Shown: positions 1-9,174, numbered from the stretch's first letter. The stretch: DNA of 64,000 bases from Erysipelotrichaceae bacterium (GCA_015059045.1 SVBD01000005.1:1-64000); one strand, 5' to 3'. Numbers and translations: made by a program. Notes: generated from the sequence alone by a model not told the origin.

Positions 1-84
1 CCTTAAATTGGCAGTGTAGGGTCGACCCTAAATATTTTTATAGCGGGTTTCAAAACCCTAAAAATTTTTAAAGGACCGAAACGA
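1..84. repeat. REP-like degenerate palindromic repeat tract at window edge
   Basis: Positions 25-40 and 55-70 are 16-base copies that differ at one base and are spaced exactly 30 bases apart. A 14-base perfect palindrome lies at 17-30 (TAGGGTCGACCCTA), and a GGGTTT/AAACCC hairpin at 45-58. A more diverged third unit seems to start at the first base. The reading frame of the next gene is closed by TAA at 59-61, so the tract interrupts or abuts that gene. It may be the end of a longer array, a REP element, or a contig-end artefact. Confidence 0.45.
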
Positions 85-619
85 ATTTAATGATTCAGCA
101 TTTGATGAATATATTACAATCGAATACTATACTCCAACTGGATTAAATGAAAAAGATAAAAATGGATACGCAGATGGATTAAATACATATACTCAAGCGG
201 GCATTAAAATTAATCATATCGATGCAAGAATTATTTGTGATCATTATGATGAAAATGGTGAAAATATTACTTTATCTGAATATGTAAATGGGTTCAATGA
301 TGAAAATGCAGCTTATGCAATCGGTCAAAGTAATAGTCCACGCTACTCTTATGATTTAGATGGAAATGATAATAATGATTATCGATTAAATCACTTAATT
401 GAAGCTAATAAAAATTATACATTTAATGCTTCTAACTATATGGATAATTATGGTAGTAATGATGTATTATTTCATACTGGAGATACATTCTCATTATCTA
501 CATATAGTAATTTCTTCGTTAATGGAGCAACATTAAATAATGGTAAGACATTACCATATACTATTACAATTGGTTCAGTAAACCAAGATGGTTCAATAAC
601 TATTACAATTACTAAATAA
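62..619 (+). CDS. 3' part of a secreted protein, possibly M6-like metallopeptidase
   Basis: An open frame of 185 codons ends at TAA 617-619 and has no plausible start codon or ribosome site at its 5' end, so only the C-terminal part is present. The sequence is rich in Asn, Asp, Tyr and Thr, as in extracellular proteins of this group. A stretch reading GIKINHIDARI, later followed by SPRYSYD and LNHLIEAN, resembles the C-terminal part of M6 (immune inhibitor A-like) peptidases, where a similar His-Asp-Ala-Arg segment follows the catalytic core. The HExxH zinc motif would lie upstream and is not visible. The family assignment is tentative; the frame itself is convincing. A strong terminator follows at 646-676. 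Confidence 0.5.
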   Translation, partial: KFLKDRNEFNDSAFDEYITIEYYTPTGLNEKDKNGYADGLNTYTQAGIKINHIDARIICDHYDENGENITLSEYVNGFNDENAAYAIGQSNSPRYSYDLDGNDNNDYRLNHLIEANKNYTFNASNYMDNYGSNDVLFHTGDTFSLSTYSNFFVNGATLNNGKTLPYTITIGSVNQDGSITITITK

Positions 620-1237
620 TTAATTATTATATATTATTAAAACATAGCCTTGGTGGACTTCTACTGAGGCTTTTTTATTGATTATAAATTCATTATCAAT
701 TCCTAATGGGAATGATGAAGTTAATTCTTTTTTATCTAAAGGATATTTTAATCCTTTTAAAGTTACTATAGATGAATCGGATAAACTAAAAATTGAAATA
801 TTACCAATAGCCTTATTAAATGTTTTAATTTCATTATTTAAAATTTCATAACACTCATTATCAAAATATATAACTCCGTTATATCCTTCTTTTTTTAAAT
901 ACATTAAACATTGAATATTAGCTAAACTATGATTAAATTTATTACCTAAAAAACCATAAAGACTAAAACTATTAAAGCCACGATTAATAGCCTCTTTTAA
1001 GGCAAATAAAGAGTCGGTGTCATCTTTTTCCTTAGGAAGCTTAATAAGTTGCTGAGAAGGCTTAATTTGGCTTTTAATTGAATCTAAATCACCAATTAAT
1101 AGATCTGGAGCAATACCTTGATTAATTAAATGATCATATCCCCCATCAATAGCGATAATATAATCATCAGGATTATATTGATATTCGTTATGGTATTCTC
1201 CTGCTGCAACTAAAACAGCTTTTTTGTTATTGTTCAT
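620..1237 (-). CDS. thiN: Thiamine pyrophosphokinase
   Basis: Transfers pyrophosphate from ATP to thiamine to make the cofactor thiamine diphosphate; cytoplasmic. The 205-residue protein has the family hallmarks: AIDGGYDHL (29-37), the acidic motif PDLLIGDLDS (44-53), and KDDTDSLFAL (71-80), which corresponds to the conserved K(D)DTD substrate/metal motif. The C-terminal part ends in a short beta-rich segment, as in the family. The start at 1237 is chosen because an AAGGTGA ribosome site precedes it by six bases; a longer frame runs upstream to 1366 but has no ribosome site and would overlap the divergent promoter region. No thi operon is seen nearby, which suggests salvage of imported thiamine. 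Confidence 0.9.
   Translation of the reverse strand: MNNNKKAVLVAAGEYHNEYQYNPDDYIIAIDGGYDHLINQGIAPDLLIGDLDSIKSQIKPSQQLIKLPKEKDDTDSLFALKEAINRGFNSFSLYGFLGNKFNHSLANIQCLMYLKKEGYNGVIYFDNECYEILNNEIKTFNKAIGNISIFSLSDSSIVTLKGLKYPLDKKELTSSFPLGIDNEFIINKKASVEVHQGYVLIIYNN
646..676 (+). terminator. Rho-independent terminator of the truncated secreted gene
   Basis: A 9-bp stem with two G-U pairs (646-654 with 663-671), an 8-base loop and a run of six T. It lies inside the 3' end of the convergent thiN coding region. Confidence 0.75.
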
Positions 1238-1367
1238 AAATATCACCTTTTTAAGTATAGAATAAATTTTGTATTTTTCAAATAAAACATTACTCATAAA
1301 TAAGATATAAATCGACAAATTAAGGTCAAATGTGCTAATATATGGTATACACCTTGGAGGATCCAAT

Positions 1368-2630
1368 ATGATTAGAGATGGTAAAAAAAGATTTGATATG
1401 GCTAAAAAACCAAAGAAGGCAAGCTACTTATTATATCCTATTATGGTAATTGCTTCATTCTTTACCTTAATTTGGTATCGTCATAAAGTTAAAAAAATCA
1501 ATTGTAAAGGATTAAAAGCCCCATATATTGTTTTAGCAACTCATTCAAGTATGGTTGATTTTAACGCTGCAGTAAAAGCAACTTTTCCTAATCGAGTAAC
1601 ATGGATTACTTCTATTGAAGAATTTAATCGTAGTGAATGGTTGATGAGAAACATTGGCTGTATCGCAAAAAGAAAATTTACAAAAGATCCATTAGTCGTT
1701 AAACACTGTTTAAGAACAATTAAAAATAAAGGTGTGTTAATTATTTATCCAGAAGCAAGATTCTCTTTTGCAGGTATTACCGAACATATCGATGGTGCTT
1801 TAGGTAAATTAGTAAAGGTTGCAAAATGTCCATTAGTCATTATGAGAAATAATGGTCACTTTATTCAATCTCCTCAATTTAGTAAACATCCTTATAGAAA
1901 GATTCCTTTATTAAGTGAATTTGAACAAGTTGTAACTAAAGAAGAAGTTAATAAGTTAACTGCTGAAGAAATTCAAAAAATTATTGAAGAAAAATTCTAT
2001 GTAGATGATTATGCATATCAAAAGGAACATGGATATAAAGTAAAATGTAAAAAGAGAATGGACAATGTTCATAAAGTTCTTTATAAATGTCCACATTGTC
2101 AAAAAGAATTTGAAATGTTTGCGAAAGGAACAAAAATTAAGTGCAATCATTGCCAAATTGAATATGAACTTGATGAATATGGAACATTAAAATGCTTGAA
2201 TGGAAAAACAATATTTGACTCAATTCCAAAGTGGTATTTATGGGAAAAAGAGGAAGTTATCAAAGAAGTTAGAAGTGGAAAATATTATTTTGAAGATCAA
2301 GTTAAATTAGAAGAACTATTTAAACCTTGTGTTGGATTTGTTCCTATGGGAACAGTTAAGTTTACTCATGATTTAACAGGTATGAAATTAGAAGGTAAAT
2401 TAGACGATGGAAGTGATTTTTCTTTCTTTAGACCTTGTTTAGAACAAGAATCATGCCACGTTGAATTCTTCTTTAAAAATCATAAGAAAGAAATTGGTTC
2501 TGCGATAGATTTTGCCACATTAGATCAAACTTATTTCGGCTGGTTAGTTAATCAAAAAGAAGCTTTAACAAAGATTCATCTTGCAACTGAAGCAATTTAT
2601 AATCTAGCTTTAGAAAACAAAAACAAATAA
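1368..2630 (+). CDS. PlsC-like 1-acylglycerol-3-phosphate acyltransferase with zinc ribbon
   Basis: Probable lysophosphatidic acid or related acyltransferase acting at the inner face of the membrane in phospholipid synthesis. The acyltransferase motif HSSMVD (H59, D64; HX4D) and the PEAR motif (128-131, substrate-phosphate binding) are present, and a hydrophobic segment near residues 20-36 can anchor the protein. After the catalytic half, a CPHC...CNHC zinc-ribbon-like unit (Cys 241, 244, 259, 262) is inserted before an unfamiliar C-terminal domain, an arrangement I associate with a Bacillota-specific branch. The start at 1368 follows GGAGG by seven bases; an upstream in-frame ATG at 1332 lacks such a site. 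The gene is divergent from thiN. Confidence 0.82.
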   Translation: MIRDGKKRFDMAKKPKKASYLLYPIMVIASFFTLIWYRHKVKKINCKGLKAPYIVLATHSSMVDFNAAVKATFPNRVTWITSIEEFNRSEWLMRNIGCIAKRKFTKDPLVVKHCLRTIKNKGVLIIYPEARFSFAGITEHIDGALGKLVKVAKCPLVIMRNNGHFIQSPQFSKHPYRKIPLLSEFEQVVTKEEVNKLTAEEIQKIIEEKFYVDDYAYQKEHGYKVKCKKRMDNVHKVLYKCPHCQKEFEMFAKGTKIKCNHCQIEYELDEYGTLKCLNGKTIFDSIPKWYLWEKEEVIKEVRSGKYYFEDQVKLEELFKPCVGFVPMGTVKFTHDLTGMKLEGKLDDGSDFSFFRPCLEQESCHVEFFFKNHKKEIGSAIDFATLDQTYFGWLVNQKEALTKIHLATEAIYNLALENKNK

Positions 2631-2639
2631 GAGGTAAAT

Positions 2640-2930
2640 ATGACTAGAGAAGAATTATGCTTAAACTTTGTAAATAAAATAGGTGAAAATGATTATAGTG
2701 AGATCTATAAATTTTTCACTAAAGAAACGACATATTTTATTATTAATGAAAAAAAAGAGTTAACTTATGAAGAAATGTTAAATTTCTTAAAGGAAAATAT
2801 TAATTCTTTATTAGAAATTAAGCGAGTCTTAGAAAGTAAAGTTTGTATAAAATATGAAACAGCAAAATTAAACTTTTTCTTTGAAGTAAAGCAAAGAAGA
2901 ATTAAAAGATTAGAAATCGAAGTATTATAA
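2640..2930 (+). CDS. Small hypothetical protein
   Basis: A 96-residue soluble protein starting nine bases after the acyltransferase gene, with an AGAGGT ribosome site, so it is probably co-transcribed. The alternating helix and strand pattern with Phe- and Tyr-rich segments is compatible with a small NTF2/SnoaL-like alpha+beta fold, but no motif proves this. No signal peptide or membrane segment is seen. Function unknown. Confidence 0.65.
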   Translation: MTREELCLNFVNKIGENDYSEIYKFFTKETTYFIINEKKELTYEEMLNFLKENINSLLEIKRVLESKVCIKYETAKLNFFFEVKQRRIKRLEIEVL

Positions 2931-2988
2931 TCAAATTAATTAATAATTAAATTTCATTTATCTTCATATAATTGCTTAGGTGAAGAGA

Positions 2989-4218
2989 ATGAAATTTTTT
3001 TCTACTGATGGAATTAGAGGACATGAAAAAGAATTAATATCAACGGACATTGTTTTTAATTTAGGGAGTATAATTGGAAGCAAATCAAAAAGAATTTTAT
3101 TAGGACAAGATACAAGAAAATCTAGTCCATTAATTTCTGATATGCTAATTAATGGTTTGATTACTCAAGGGTGTAATGTTGACTTTGTTGGCATTTGCCC
3201 CACTCCAATGATAAGTTTTTTATTAAAAAATAATGATTATGATTATGGATTTATGATTACTGCAAGTCATAATCCTTATTTTGATAATGGAATTAAAGTA
3301 TTTAGTAAAAATGGAGAAAAATTATCAAAAAAAGAATGTGAAGAAATAGTGGAAGAATTAACTTTGAAAAGACCTTTTTCATTTAATATTAAATTAGGTG
3401 AATTAAAATATATTAATGATAATAGTTATATTGATTTTATTAATTCTCAAATTGACTTTAAAAATAGATTTAAGATAGTTATTGATGTGTCAAATGGATC
3501 TAATTTTGAACTAATTAATAAATTGAAAATAGATAATATAAAAGTAATTAATAATATGCCTAACGGAGTCAATATTAATGATAATGTAGGAGCTTTATTT
3601 CCTGAAAATCTTCAGAATTATCTAAAAGAAAATGACTATGATTATGGTTTTTGTTTTGATGGTGATGGAGACAGATTGATTTTAGTAAGTAAAGATAGAA
3701 TTTATAATGGTGATGATTTAATTTATTTATTATCAAAATCATTAAATATAGATAAAGTTGTGATAACTTCTTCATCAAATAGAGGATTAATTAGTTCTTT
3801 AGAAAAACTTAATATTAAGACATTAATATCTTCTGTTGGAGATGCAAATGTTTTGACTATGATGAAAGAAAATAATGTATCACTAGGAGGAGAAGTATCT
3901 GGCCATTTAATCTTTATTAATTATCAATCAAGTGATTCATTATATTCGCTTATCAAAGTTTTAAGGGTTCTTAATAACCATAATATTGAATGCTTTGATA
4001 AATATTATGAAATAAATAAAAACATAAGCTTAAATAATGAAAATTCTTTAAATATAGAAAATATCAAAAAAGAACTAAACGAACTTATAAATAAAGAGGA
4101 TTATCTACTTATTAGAGAAAGTGGAACTGAAGAAGTTCTAAGAGTAAATATACAAACAAGAAAAGTGGATAATTACCAAATGTATAATAATTATTTTACG
4201 AAAATGGAGACGAAATAA
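2989..4218 (+). CDS. glmM: Phosphoglucosamine mutase
   Basis: Converts glucosamine-6-phosphate to glucosamine-1-phosphate on the path to UDP-GlcNAc and peptidoglycan. Motifs in order: FSTDGIRG at the N-terminus, the phosphoserine loop TASHNP (Ser93), the metal-binding loop DGDGDR (from D224) and the phosphate-binding RESGTEE (from R376). The 409-residue length is somewhat below the usual 440-450. The ATG at 2989 follows AGGTGA by five bases; an in-frame GTG at 2980 lies inside that ribosome site. The next gene, glmS, makes its substrate and starts directly after the stop codon, which supports GlmM rather than a generic phosphohexomutase. Confidence 0.93.
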   Translation: MKFFSTDGIRGHEKELISTDIVFNLGSIIGSKSKRILLGQDTRKSSPLISDMLINGLITQGCNVDFVGICPTPMISFLLKNNDYDYGFMITASHNPYFDNGIKVFSKNGEKLSKKECEEIVEELTLKRPFSFNIKLGELKYINDNSYIDFINSQIDFKNRFKIVIDVSNGSNFELINKLKIDNIKVINNMPNGVNINDNVGALFPENLQNYLKENDYDYGFCFDGDGDRLILVSKDRIYNGDDLIYLLSKSLNIDKVVITSSSNRGLISSLEKLNIKTLISSVGDANVLTMMKENNVSLGGEVSGHLIFINYQSSDSLYSLIKVLRVLNNHNIECFDKYYEINKNISLNNENSLNIENIKKELNELINKEDYLLIRESGTEEVLRVNIQTRKVDNYQMYNNYFTKMETK

Positions 4219-5913
4219 ATGTGTGGGATTATTGGATTAGTTGGTTCTTTTAATCATTACGATGTACTTTTAAAAGGATTAAAAAGATTAGAGTATCGTG
4301 GATATGATTCTTCTGGAATTGGTTATTTGAATAAGGATGGAATAGTAATAAATAAATATCCTGAATCGGTAGATACATTATTTAAAGAAGTTAAAAAGTT
4401 TACTGCATATTGTTCTATAGGGCATACTAGATGGGCAACACATGGAAAAGTAAGTTATAAAAACACCCATCCATTTATTTCTAAAAATGGCTTATTTTGT
4501 CTTGTTCATAATGGAACAATTAATAACTTTTTAACTTTAAAAGAAGAATTAATTAGTAATGGATATATAATGAACGGTGATACTGATAGTGAAGTGTTAG
4601 TTAACTATTTAGAGTATTTGTTTCTAAATAACCATAATATCCTTTTATCTTTAAAATTATTAGATTCTAAGTTAGATGGAAGTTACTCGTTAGTAATTAT
4701 TTCTAAAAATGAAGAAGCTTTATATTTTTTAAAAAATCAAACTAGCTTACTTTTAATAGAAAAAGAAGAAGGGTATGTTTTAACTAGTGATGTCTATTCT
4801 TTAGATGATAAAGAGATTAATTATTATGAATTTGAAGATCATCAATATGGAAAAATTGATAATAATGTAGAAATATATAAAAACGACATTAAAATAAGTC
4901 ATAATTTTAAAAGATTAATTAAAGATGATGTAAATATAAATTCTTGTTCATGTTATTTAGAAAAGGAACTTTTTGAATGTCCAGCCTTAATTGAAAAAGA
5001 AATACAATATTATTCAAAAAGCGAAAGTATTCCTCAAAATGTAATTAATGAATTAAATAGTAAAAGAAAGATTTATGTAATTGGTTGTGGTACTAGTTTT
5101 CATGCAGGACTCATTTTTAAAGAAATAGTAGATAAAGAAGTTGAAGTGATTTTAGCTAGTGAATTTATTTATCAAAATAAATCATTAAATGAAAATGATG
5201 GTTATATTTTTATATCTCAATCTGGAGAAACCCTCGATGTAATTAGATCAATTGAAAAGGTGAAAAATGCCTTCTTTATTTCAATTACTAATAATAAAGA
5301 TTCGACAATTAGTAGGAAAAGCAAATATCATTTTGATATTATGGTTCAAAAAGAAATATCTGTAGCATCTACTAAAGCTTATTTTGGCGAGGTGGTATTT
5401 TTATACATACTTGCTAAAAGGATGAATGATGAAAATTATAAAGAAATATTTGATTTGCCTTTTAGAATGAATCAAATAAAATCAAATATTAAAGAAATTG
5501 AAACTTTAGCATATCAAGTAAAAGAATATAAAAACTTATTATTTCTAGGTAAAGGGATAGATTATTTATCTTGTTTAGAGTGTTCTTTAAAATTAAAAGA
5601 AATCACTTATATTCATAGTGAGGCAATTTATTTGGGAGAATTAAAACACGGACCATTAGCGTTAATAAACAAGGATTTTCCTTCCATAATTTTAATTACT
5701 AATGATGAATTAAAAGAAATAGGAGAAATATCTATTAACGAAATAAAATCTAGAGATGGAAAAGTATTTATAAAACAATTTGATAGTTCTTATAAACTTT
5801 CCTTTCTTTTACAAGTTTATTACTATGATTTTTTAGCTTTTCTAGTAGCTAAAAATTTAGGGGTAAACATTGATAAACCTAGAAATTTAGCAAAATCGGT
5901 GACGGTAGAATGA
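4219..5913 (+). CDS. glmS: Glutamine-fructose-6-phosphate aminotransferase (isomerizing)
   Basis: Makes glucosamine-6-phosphate from fructose-6-phosphate and glutamine, the entry step to amino-sugar synthesis. Starts MCGIIG, giving the N-terminal Cys nucleophile of the class II glutaminase once Met is removed; HTRWATHG and HNGTINNF follow. The second half has two SIS sugar-isomerase domains (GCGTSFHAG, SQSGETLD) and the usual end PRNLAKSVTVE. At 564 residues it is shorter than the usual 600 or so, with shortened linkers. The start codon abuts the glmM stop with no gap. No glmS ribozyme was seen upstream; the 50-60 bases before glmM are too short for one. Translationally linked to the next gene by an ATGA overlap. 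Confidence 0.95.
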   Translation: MCGIIGLVGSFNHYDVLLKGLKRLEYRGYDSSGIGYLNKDGIVINKYPESVDTLFKEVKKFTAYCSIGHTRWATHGKVSYKNTHPFISKNGLFCLVHNGTINNFLTLKEELISNGYIMNGDTDSEVLVNYLEYLFLNNHNILLSLKLLDSKLDGSYSLVIISKNEEALYFLKNQTSLLLIEKEEGYVLTSDVYSLDDKEINYYEFEDHQYGKIDNNVEIYKNDIKISHNFKRLIKDDVNINSCSCYLEKELFECPALIEKEIQYYSKSESIPQNVINELNSKRKIYVIGCGTSFHAGLIFKEIVDKEVEVILASEFIYQNKSLNENDGYIFISQSGETLDVIRSIEKVKNAFFISITNNKDSTISRKSKYHFDIMVQKEISVASTKAYFGEVVFLYILAKRMNDENYKEIFDLPFRMNQIKSNIKEIETLAYQVKEYKNLLFLGKGIDYLSCLECSLKLKEITYIHSEAIYLGELKHGPLALINKDFPSIILITNDELKEIGEISINEIKSRDGKVFIKQFDSSYKLSFLLQVYYYDFLAFLVAKNLGVNIDKPRNLAKSVTVE

Positions 5914-6590
5914 TAGATTATAAATACTATTTTAATGATGAAAATAAAGATACTATTCTACTAATACATGGCTGGAATACTACTAGCTTGTATATGGAAG
6001 GATTTATTAAAGCATTTTCTACCTCATATAATATTATCAATGTAGATTTATTTAATAAATTAAATAAACCTTATAAAATTGAAAATTTTTTAGATGATTT
6101 AAACTATATAATTAGGCAACATTCATATAATAAATTAGTAATAATTGGGCATTCCTTTGGTGGAAAATTGGCGTACTTTTATTCAAAAAAATATCATGTT
6201 GATAAATTAGTTTTGATTGCTCCAAGTTTAGTTAAACCAAGGAAAAAGTTAATAAAATATATTAAAGTGAAACTATATAAATGGCTAAGTAAACATAATT
6301 TAAAAATACCTAAATGTTTAAAAGGAAGTAAAGACTATGTACAAGCAAAAGGATATTTAAAGCAAACATTTCTTTTATGTCACAATAAGTATATTAAATT
6401 CATTAATGATAATGCCCCTCAAACACTAGTAATAGGTTTTGATAAAGATCAACAAGTGAAAAAATATCAAATTAGGAAAATAAAAAAATATATTAATTCT
6501 TCGATAATAAAATTTTATCCAGGGAATCATTTCGCATATTTAGATTATATAAAAGAGATAAGGATTGATTTTGATGAGTATCTTTCTTAA
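5910..6590 (+). CDS. Alpha/beta-hydrolase fold protein
   Basis: A 226-residue cytoplasmic hydrolase with LIHGWN near the N-terminus (oxyanion region), the nucleophile elbow GHSFGG (Ser82) and a C-terminal GNHFAYL with the probable catalytic His207. The acid residue is probably in VIGFDKD. It overlaps glmS by four bases (ATGA) and is followed with overlap by the MurF-like gene, so it is part of the cell-wall operon. The substrate is unknown; given the context a role on an amino-sugar or lipid-linked precursor is possible, but this is inference only. Confidence 0.8.
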   Translation: MIDYKYYFNDENKDTILLIHGWNTTSLYMEGFIKAFSTSYNIINVDLFNKLNKPYKIENFLDDLNYIIRQHSYNKLVIIGHSFGGKLAYFYSKKYHVDKLVLIAPSLVKPRKKLIKYIKVKLYKWLSKHNLKIPKCLKGSKDYVQAKGYLKQTFLLCHNKYIKFINDNAPQTLVIGFDKDQQVKKYQIRKIKKYINSSIIKFYPGNHFAYLDYIKEIRIDFDEYLS

Positions 6591-8004
6591 TGGATTAAAT
6601 TTACTAATTATTTACTTTATTTCATATCAATTTAACGTAATTTTGGTTAAGCAATATTATTCGATAAGTAGATTTTTAAAAGTAATTTTATCCTTTTATA
6701 AGTATTTTATTGTTATTGTTCCTATACAAATTTTAACAATATTAATTAAAAGCGATATTTTGTATTTAATTAGTAATTTATTAATAAGCATAATAGTAGT
6801 TATTTTGATTGATAAAAATAAAATTAAAGTAAGTAGAAGAAGTTTATTGCAAATAATATTATCAATGATAATTTTGTTTTTATTATTTTATTTATTTGAA
6901 TTTTTTTGTTCATTTAGCATATTTTTATTAGTTATAACAACGACTATAGCCTTTTTAATTCTTCTTCCATTTGAAGAAATAATAAAAAAATATTATTTAA
7001 ATAAGGCAAAAATAAAATTAAAAAGTTTTAAAAATATGAAGATAATAGGTATTACAGGTAGTTTTGGAAAAACAAGTTTAAAGTACTATTTAAAAACAGC
7101 ATTAGAAAAAGATTTTAAAATCGCTTATTCTCCAAGTAATGTTAATACATTAATGGGAATAACAAAATATATAAATAATTCTTTAGAAGAGTCTGATTTT
7201 TTGATCCTTGAATTAGGGATAGATAAAAAAAATCAAATGGATAAATTTAAAAAGTTATTATCCTTAGACTATGCTTTTGTTACTTCTATTGGTAATATGC
7301 ATTTAGCAACTTTCAAAAATATTGATAATTTACTCAAAGAAAAGTTAAAAATTTCTTTAATGTTAAAAAAAGAGGGCAAATTATTTATAAATGATGATTC
7401 TCAATATTTAAATAAGATTGAAGGGAATAATATTATTAAATTTTCTAAAAAAAATGTTAACGTCAAAAGTTTTGATATTGAAGGAATGAAAATTATAGAT
7501 AATAAAAAAATATATAATTTTCCAATTCATCAATCATTTTTTGCATCGTATTTAGATGGGATAATAAAATTTTTTAATGAATTATCTTTAGATAAATCAA
7601 AGATATTTTATCAATCAAATTGTTTTGTTGATTTTGATAGGAGAAATAAAGTTTTTAAAAAAGAAAATGGTTATTTAATTGATAATTCATATAATGCAAA
7701 TTTAAAAGGAATCGAAGAGTCTTTAAAACTACTAAAAACACTAGATGGAGAAAGTTATATCATTTTAGGAGGAATTATTGAACAGGGAAAAAATTATAAA
7801 GTTGAAAATAGTAAATTGAAAGAAAAATTAATTGATGAAAATGTAATCTTTATAGGAAATAAAAATCATCCTTTAATAGAAAATCATCAATTCAAAAAAT
7901 TATATATAACAAAAAGTGTTAACGAAGCATATAAGTTAATTAGGGAGATTAACCCAAATAATGTTCTCCTTTTATGTAAGGGAGACGATGTATACTTGAG
8001 GTGA
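6574..8004 (+). CDS. Membrane-anchored MurF-like Mur ligase
   Basis: Probably adds D-Ala-D-Ala to UDP-MurNAc-tripeptide. The first 140 residues are strongly hydrophobic (about four or five membrane segments) and replace the usual soluble MurF substrate-binding domain. The ligase core follows: P-loop GITGSFGKTS (from 159), SNVNTLMGI, LELGIDKK, GNMHLATF, and the MurF-type DNSYNANLKG before the C-terminal domain. The following gene is ddl, which makes the dipeptide substrate, so MurF is the best reading. The ATG at 6574 is preferred over an in-frame TTG at 6565; AAGG at 6560-6563 serves as ribosome site. It overlaps the hydrolase gene by 17 bases. Confidence 0.8.
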   Translation: MSIFLNGLNLLIIYFISYQFNVILVKQYYSISRFLKVILSFYKYFIVIVPIQILTILIKSDILYLISNLLISIIVVILIDKNKIKVSRRSLLQIILSMIILFLLFYLFEFFCSFSIFLLVITTTIAFLILLPFEEIIKKYYLNKAKIKLKSFKNMKIIGITGSFGKTSLKYYLKTALEKDFKIAYSPSNVNTLMGITKYINNSLEESDFLILELGIDKKNQMDKFKKLLSLDYAFVTSIGNMHLATFKNIDNLLKEKLKISLMLKKEGKLFINDDSQYLNKIEGNNIIKFSKKNVNVKSFDIEGMKIIDNKKIYNFPIHQSFFASYLDGIIKFFNELSLDKSKIFYQSNCFVDFDRRNKVFKKENGYLIDNSYNANLKGIEESLKLLKTLDGESYIILGGIIEQGKNYKVENSKLKEKLIDENVIFIGNKNHPLIENHQFKKLYITKSVNEAYKLIREINPNNVLLLCKGDDVYLR

Positions 8005-8006
8005 AT

Positions 8007-9107
8007 ATGAAAAAAATAGCTTTCATTTGTGGTGGTAATTCTGTAGAAAGAGAAATATCTTGCCTTACATCTTTAAAAGTAGTAAAAGAGTTAAAACAAA
8101 AGGGTGTCGATTGTTTGCTTATTTATTTGGATGAAAAAATGAATTTTCATTTAGTTAAAGAATTAACCCCAAAATTCGTAGAAGAAAACAAATTAATTAA
8201 AGGAGAGTTTTATAAAAAGAAAAACATATCTATATTTAAAACTTTTAAAAAGAAATATGTTTTTGATTATGTTTGCATATTGGGACATGGTAAAAATATC
8301 GAAGAAGGGAATTTAAAAAGTTATTTTGATATTCTAAAGATTCCATGTTTGTGTGAAAGTATTTATAATGGGGTAATTTTACAGGATAAACATAAATTTA
8401 AAATGGCATTAAATTATTTAAATATTCCATCTTTACCACATAAAATAATTTATAAATATCAGATAGAAAGAAATGACAAAATTAAGCAGATTATAAATAA
8501 ATTTTCTTTTCCTTTAATTGTTAAACCATCTAGTTTAGGTTCGTCAATTGGTATTAATGTAGTTGAAACTAAGGAAAAATTAAAAGAGAGTTTAGTACAA
8601 ACATCATATTATGATGATGCTATTTTAGTAGAAACCTACATTAAAAATAAAATTGAAATAAATGTAGCTATTTTAGGATATGAAAACGAAATATATATTT
8701 CTTCTCTTGAAGAAGTCAATGATTCAAAAAATATTTTATCTTTCTATGATAAATACGATTATTCATCCACGAATAAAAAGAGAATTATTAATCCAAATGT
8801 TGATGAAAAAATAAAAGTTAAAATTATAGAGACCGCTAAGAAAGTGTTTGATAATTTGCATTTATGTGGATTAATAAGATTTGATTTTATTATTGATTTA
8901 GACCAAGAAAAAGTGTATTTAAATGAAGCAAATTTAATACCTGGTTCTTTAGCGTATTATCTCTTTGAAAACCAATTTGATATACCAAGTCTAGTTGAGA
9001 AATATATAGAATTATTAATGAAAAAACATCAACAACAAGAATTATTGTTAAACAAATTTGACGAAGGGTTTATGACTAAAATTGATTTATCAAAATTAAA
9101 AAAATAG
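8007..9107 (+). CDS. ddl: D-alanine--D-alanine ligase
   Basis: ATP-grasp ligase joining two D-Ala for peptidoglycan precursors. The 366-residue protein has GGNSVEREIS at the N-terminus, the ATP-grasp segment KPSSLGSSIG (from 173), and RFDFIID followed by NEANLIPGS (from 306) carrying metal ligands. The last motif differs from the usual NEVNTLPG, and the following SLAYYLF departs from the usual S-x-Y-P segment, so substrate preference may deserve a check (D-Ala-D-Ala versus a depsipeptide). The ATG at 8007 follows GAGGTGA; an in-frame GTG at 8001 overlaps the MurF stop. Last gene of the operon. Confidence 0.88.
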   Translation: MKKIAFICGGNSVEREISCLTSLKVVKELKQKGVDCLLIYLDEKMNFHLVKELTPKFVEENKLIKGEFYKKKNISIFKTFKKKYVFDYVCILGHGKNIEEGNLKSYFDILKIPCLCESIYNGVILQDKHKFKMALNYLNIPSLPHKIIYKYQIERNDKIKQIINKFSFPLIVKPSSLGSSIGINVVETKEKLKESLVQTSYYDDAILVETYIKNKIEINVAILGYENEIYISSLEEVNDSKNILSFYDKYDYSSTNKKRIINPNVDEKIKVKIIETAKKVFDNLHLCGLIRFDFIIDLDQEKVYLNEANLIPGSLAYYLFENQFDIPSLVEKYIELLMKKHQQQELLLNKFDEGFMTKIDLSKLKK

Positions 9108-9174
9108 CAATGTAATTTATAAAATAAATTATTTCTTTTAATAGTATAATGATTTTGTTATGATAATATTATAG

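Noticed and set aside
1238-1366. N-terminal extension of thiamine pyrophosphokinase
   Set aside because: The extension has no ribosome site, does not look like the family and overlaps the divergent promoter region; the start at 1237 has AAGGTGA.
2931-2988. glmS-type ribozyme upstream of the glmM-glmS operon
   Set aside because: Fewer than 60 bases separate glmM from the preceding gene and glmS directly abuts glmM, so there is no room for it.
5910-5913. Mollicute genetic code with TGA as tryptophan
   Set aside because: TGA ends glmS, the MurF-like gene, truB and the M3-like gene at sensible places, and Trp is encoded by TGG.
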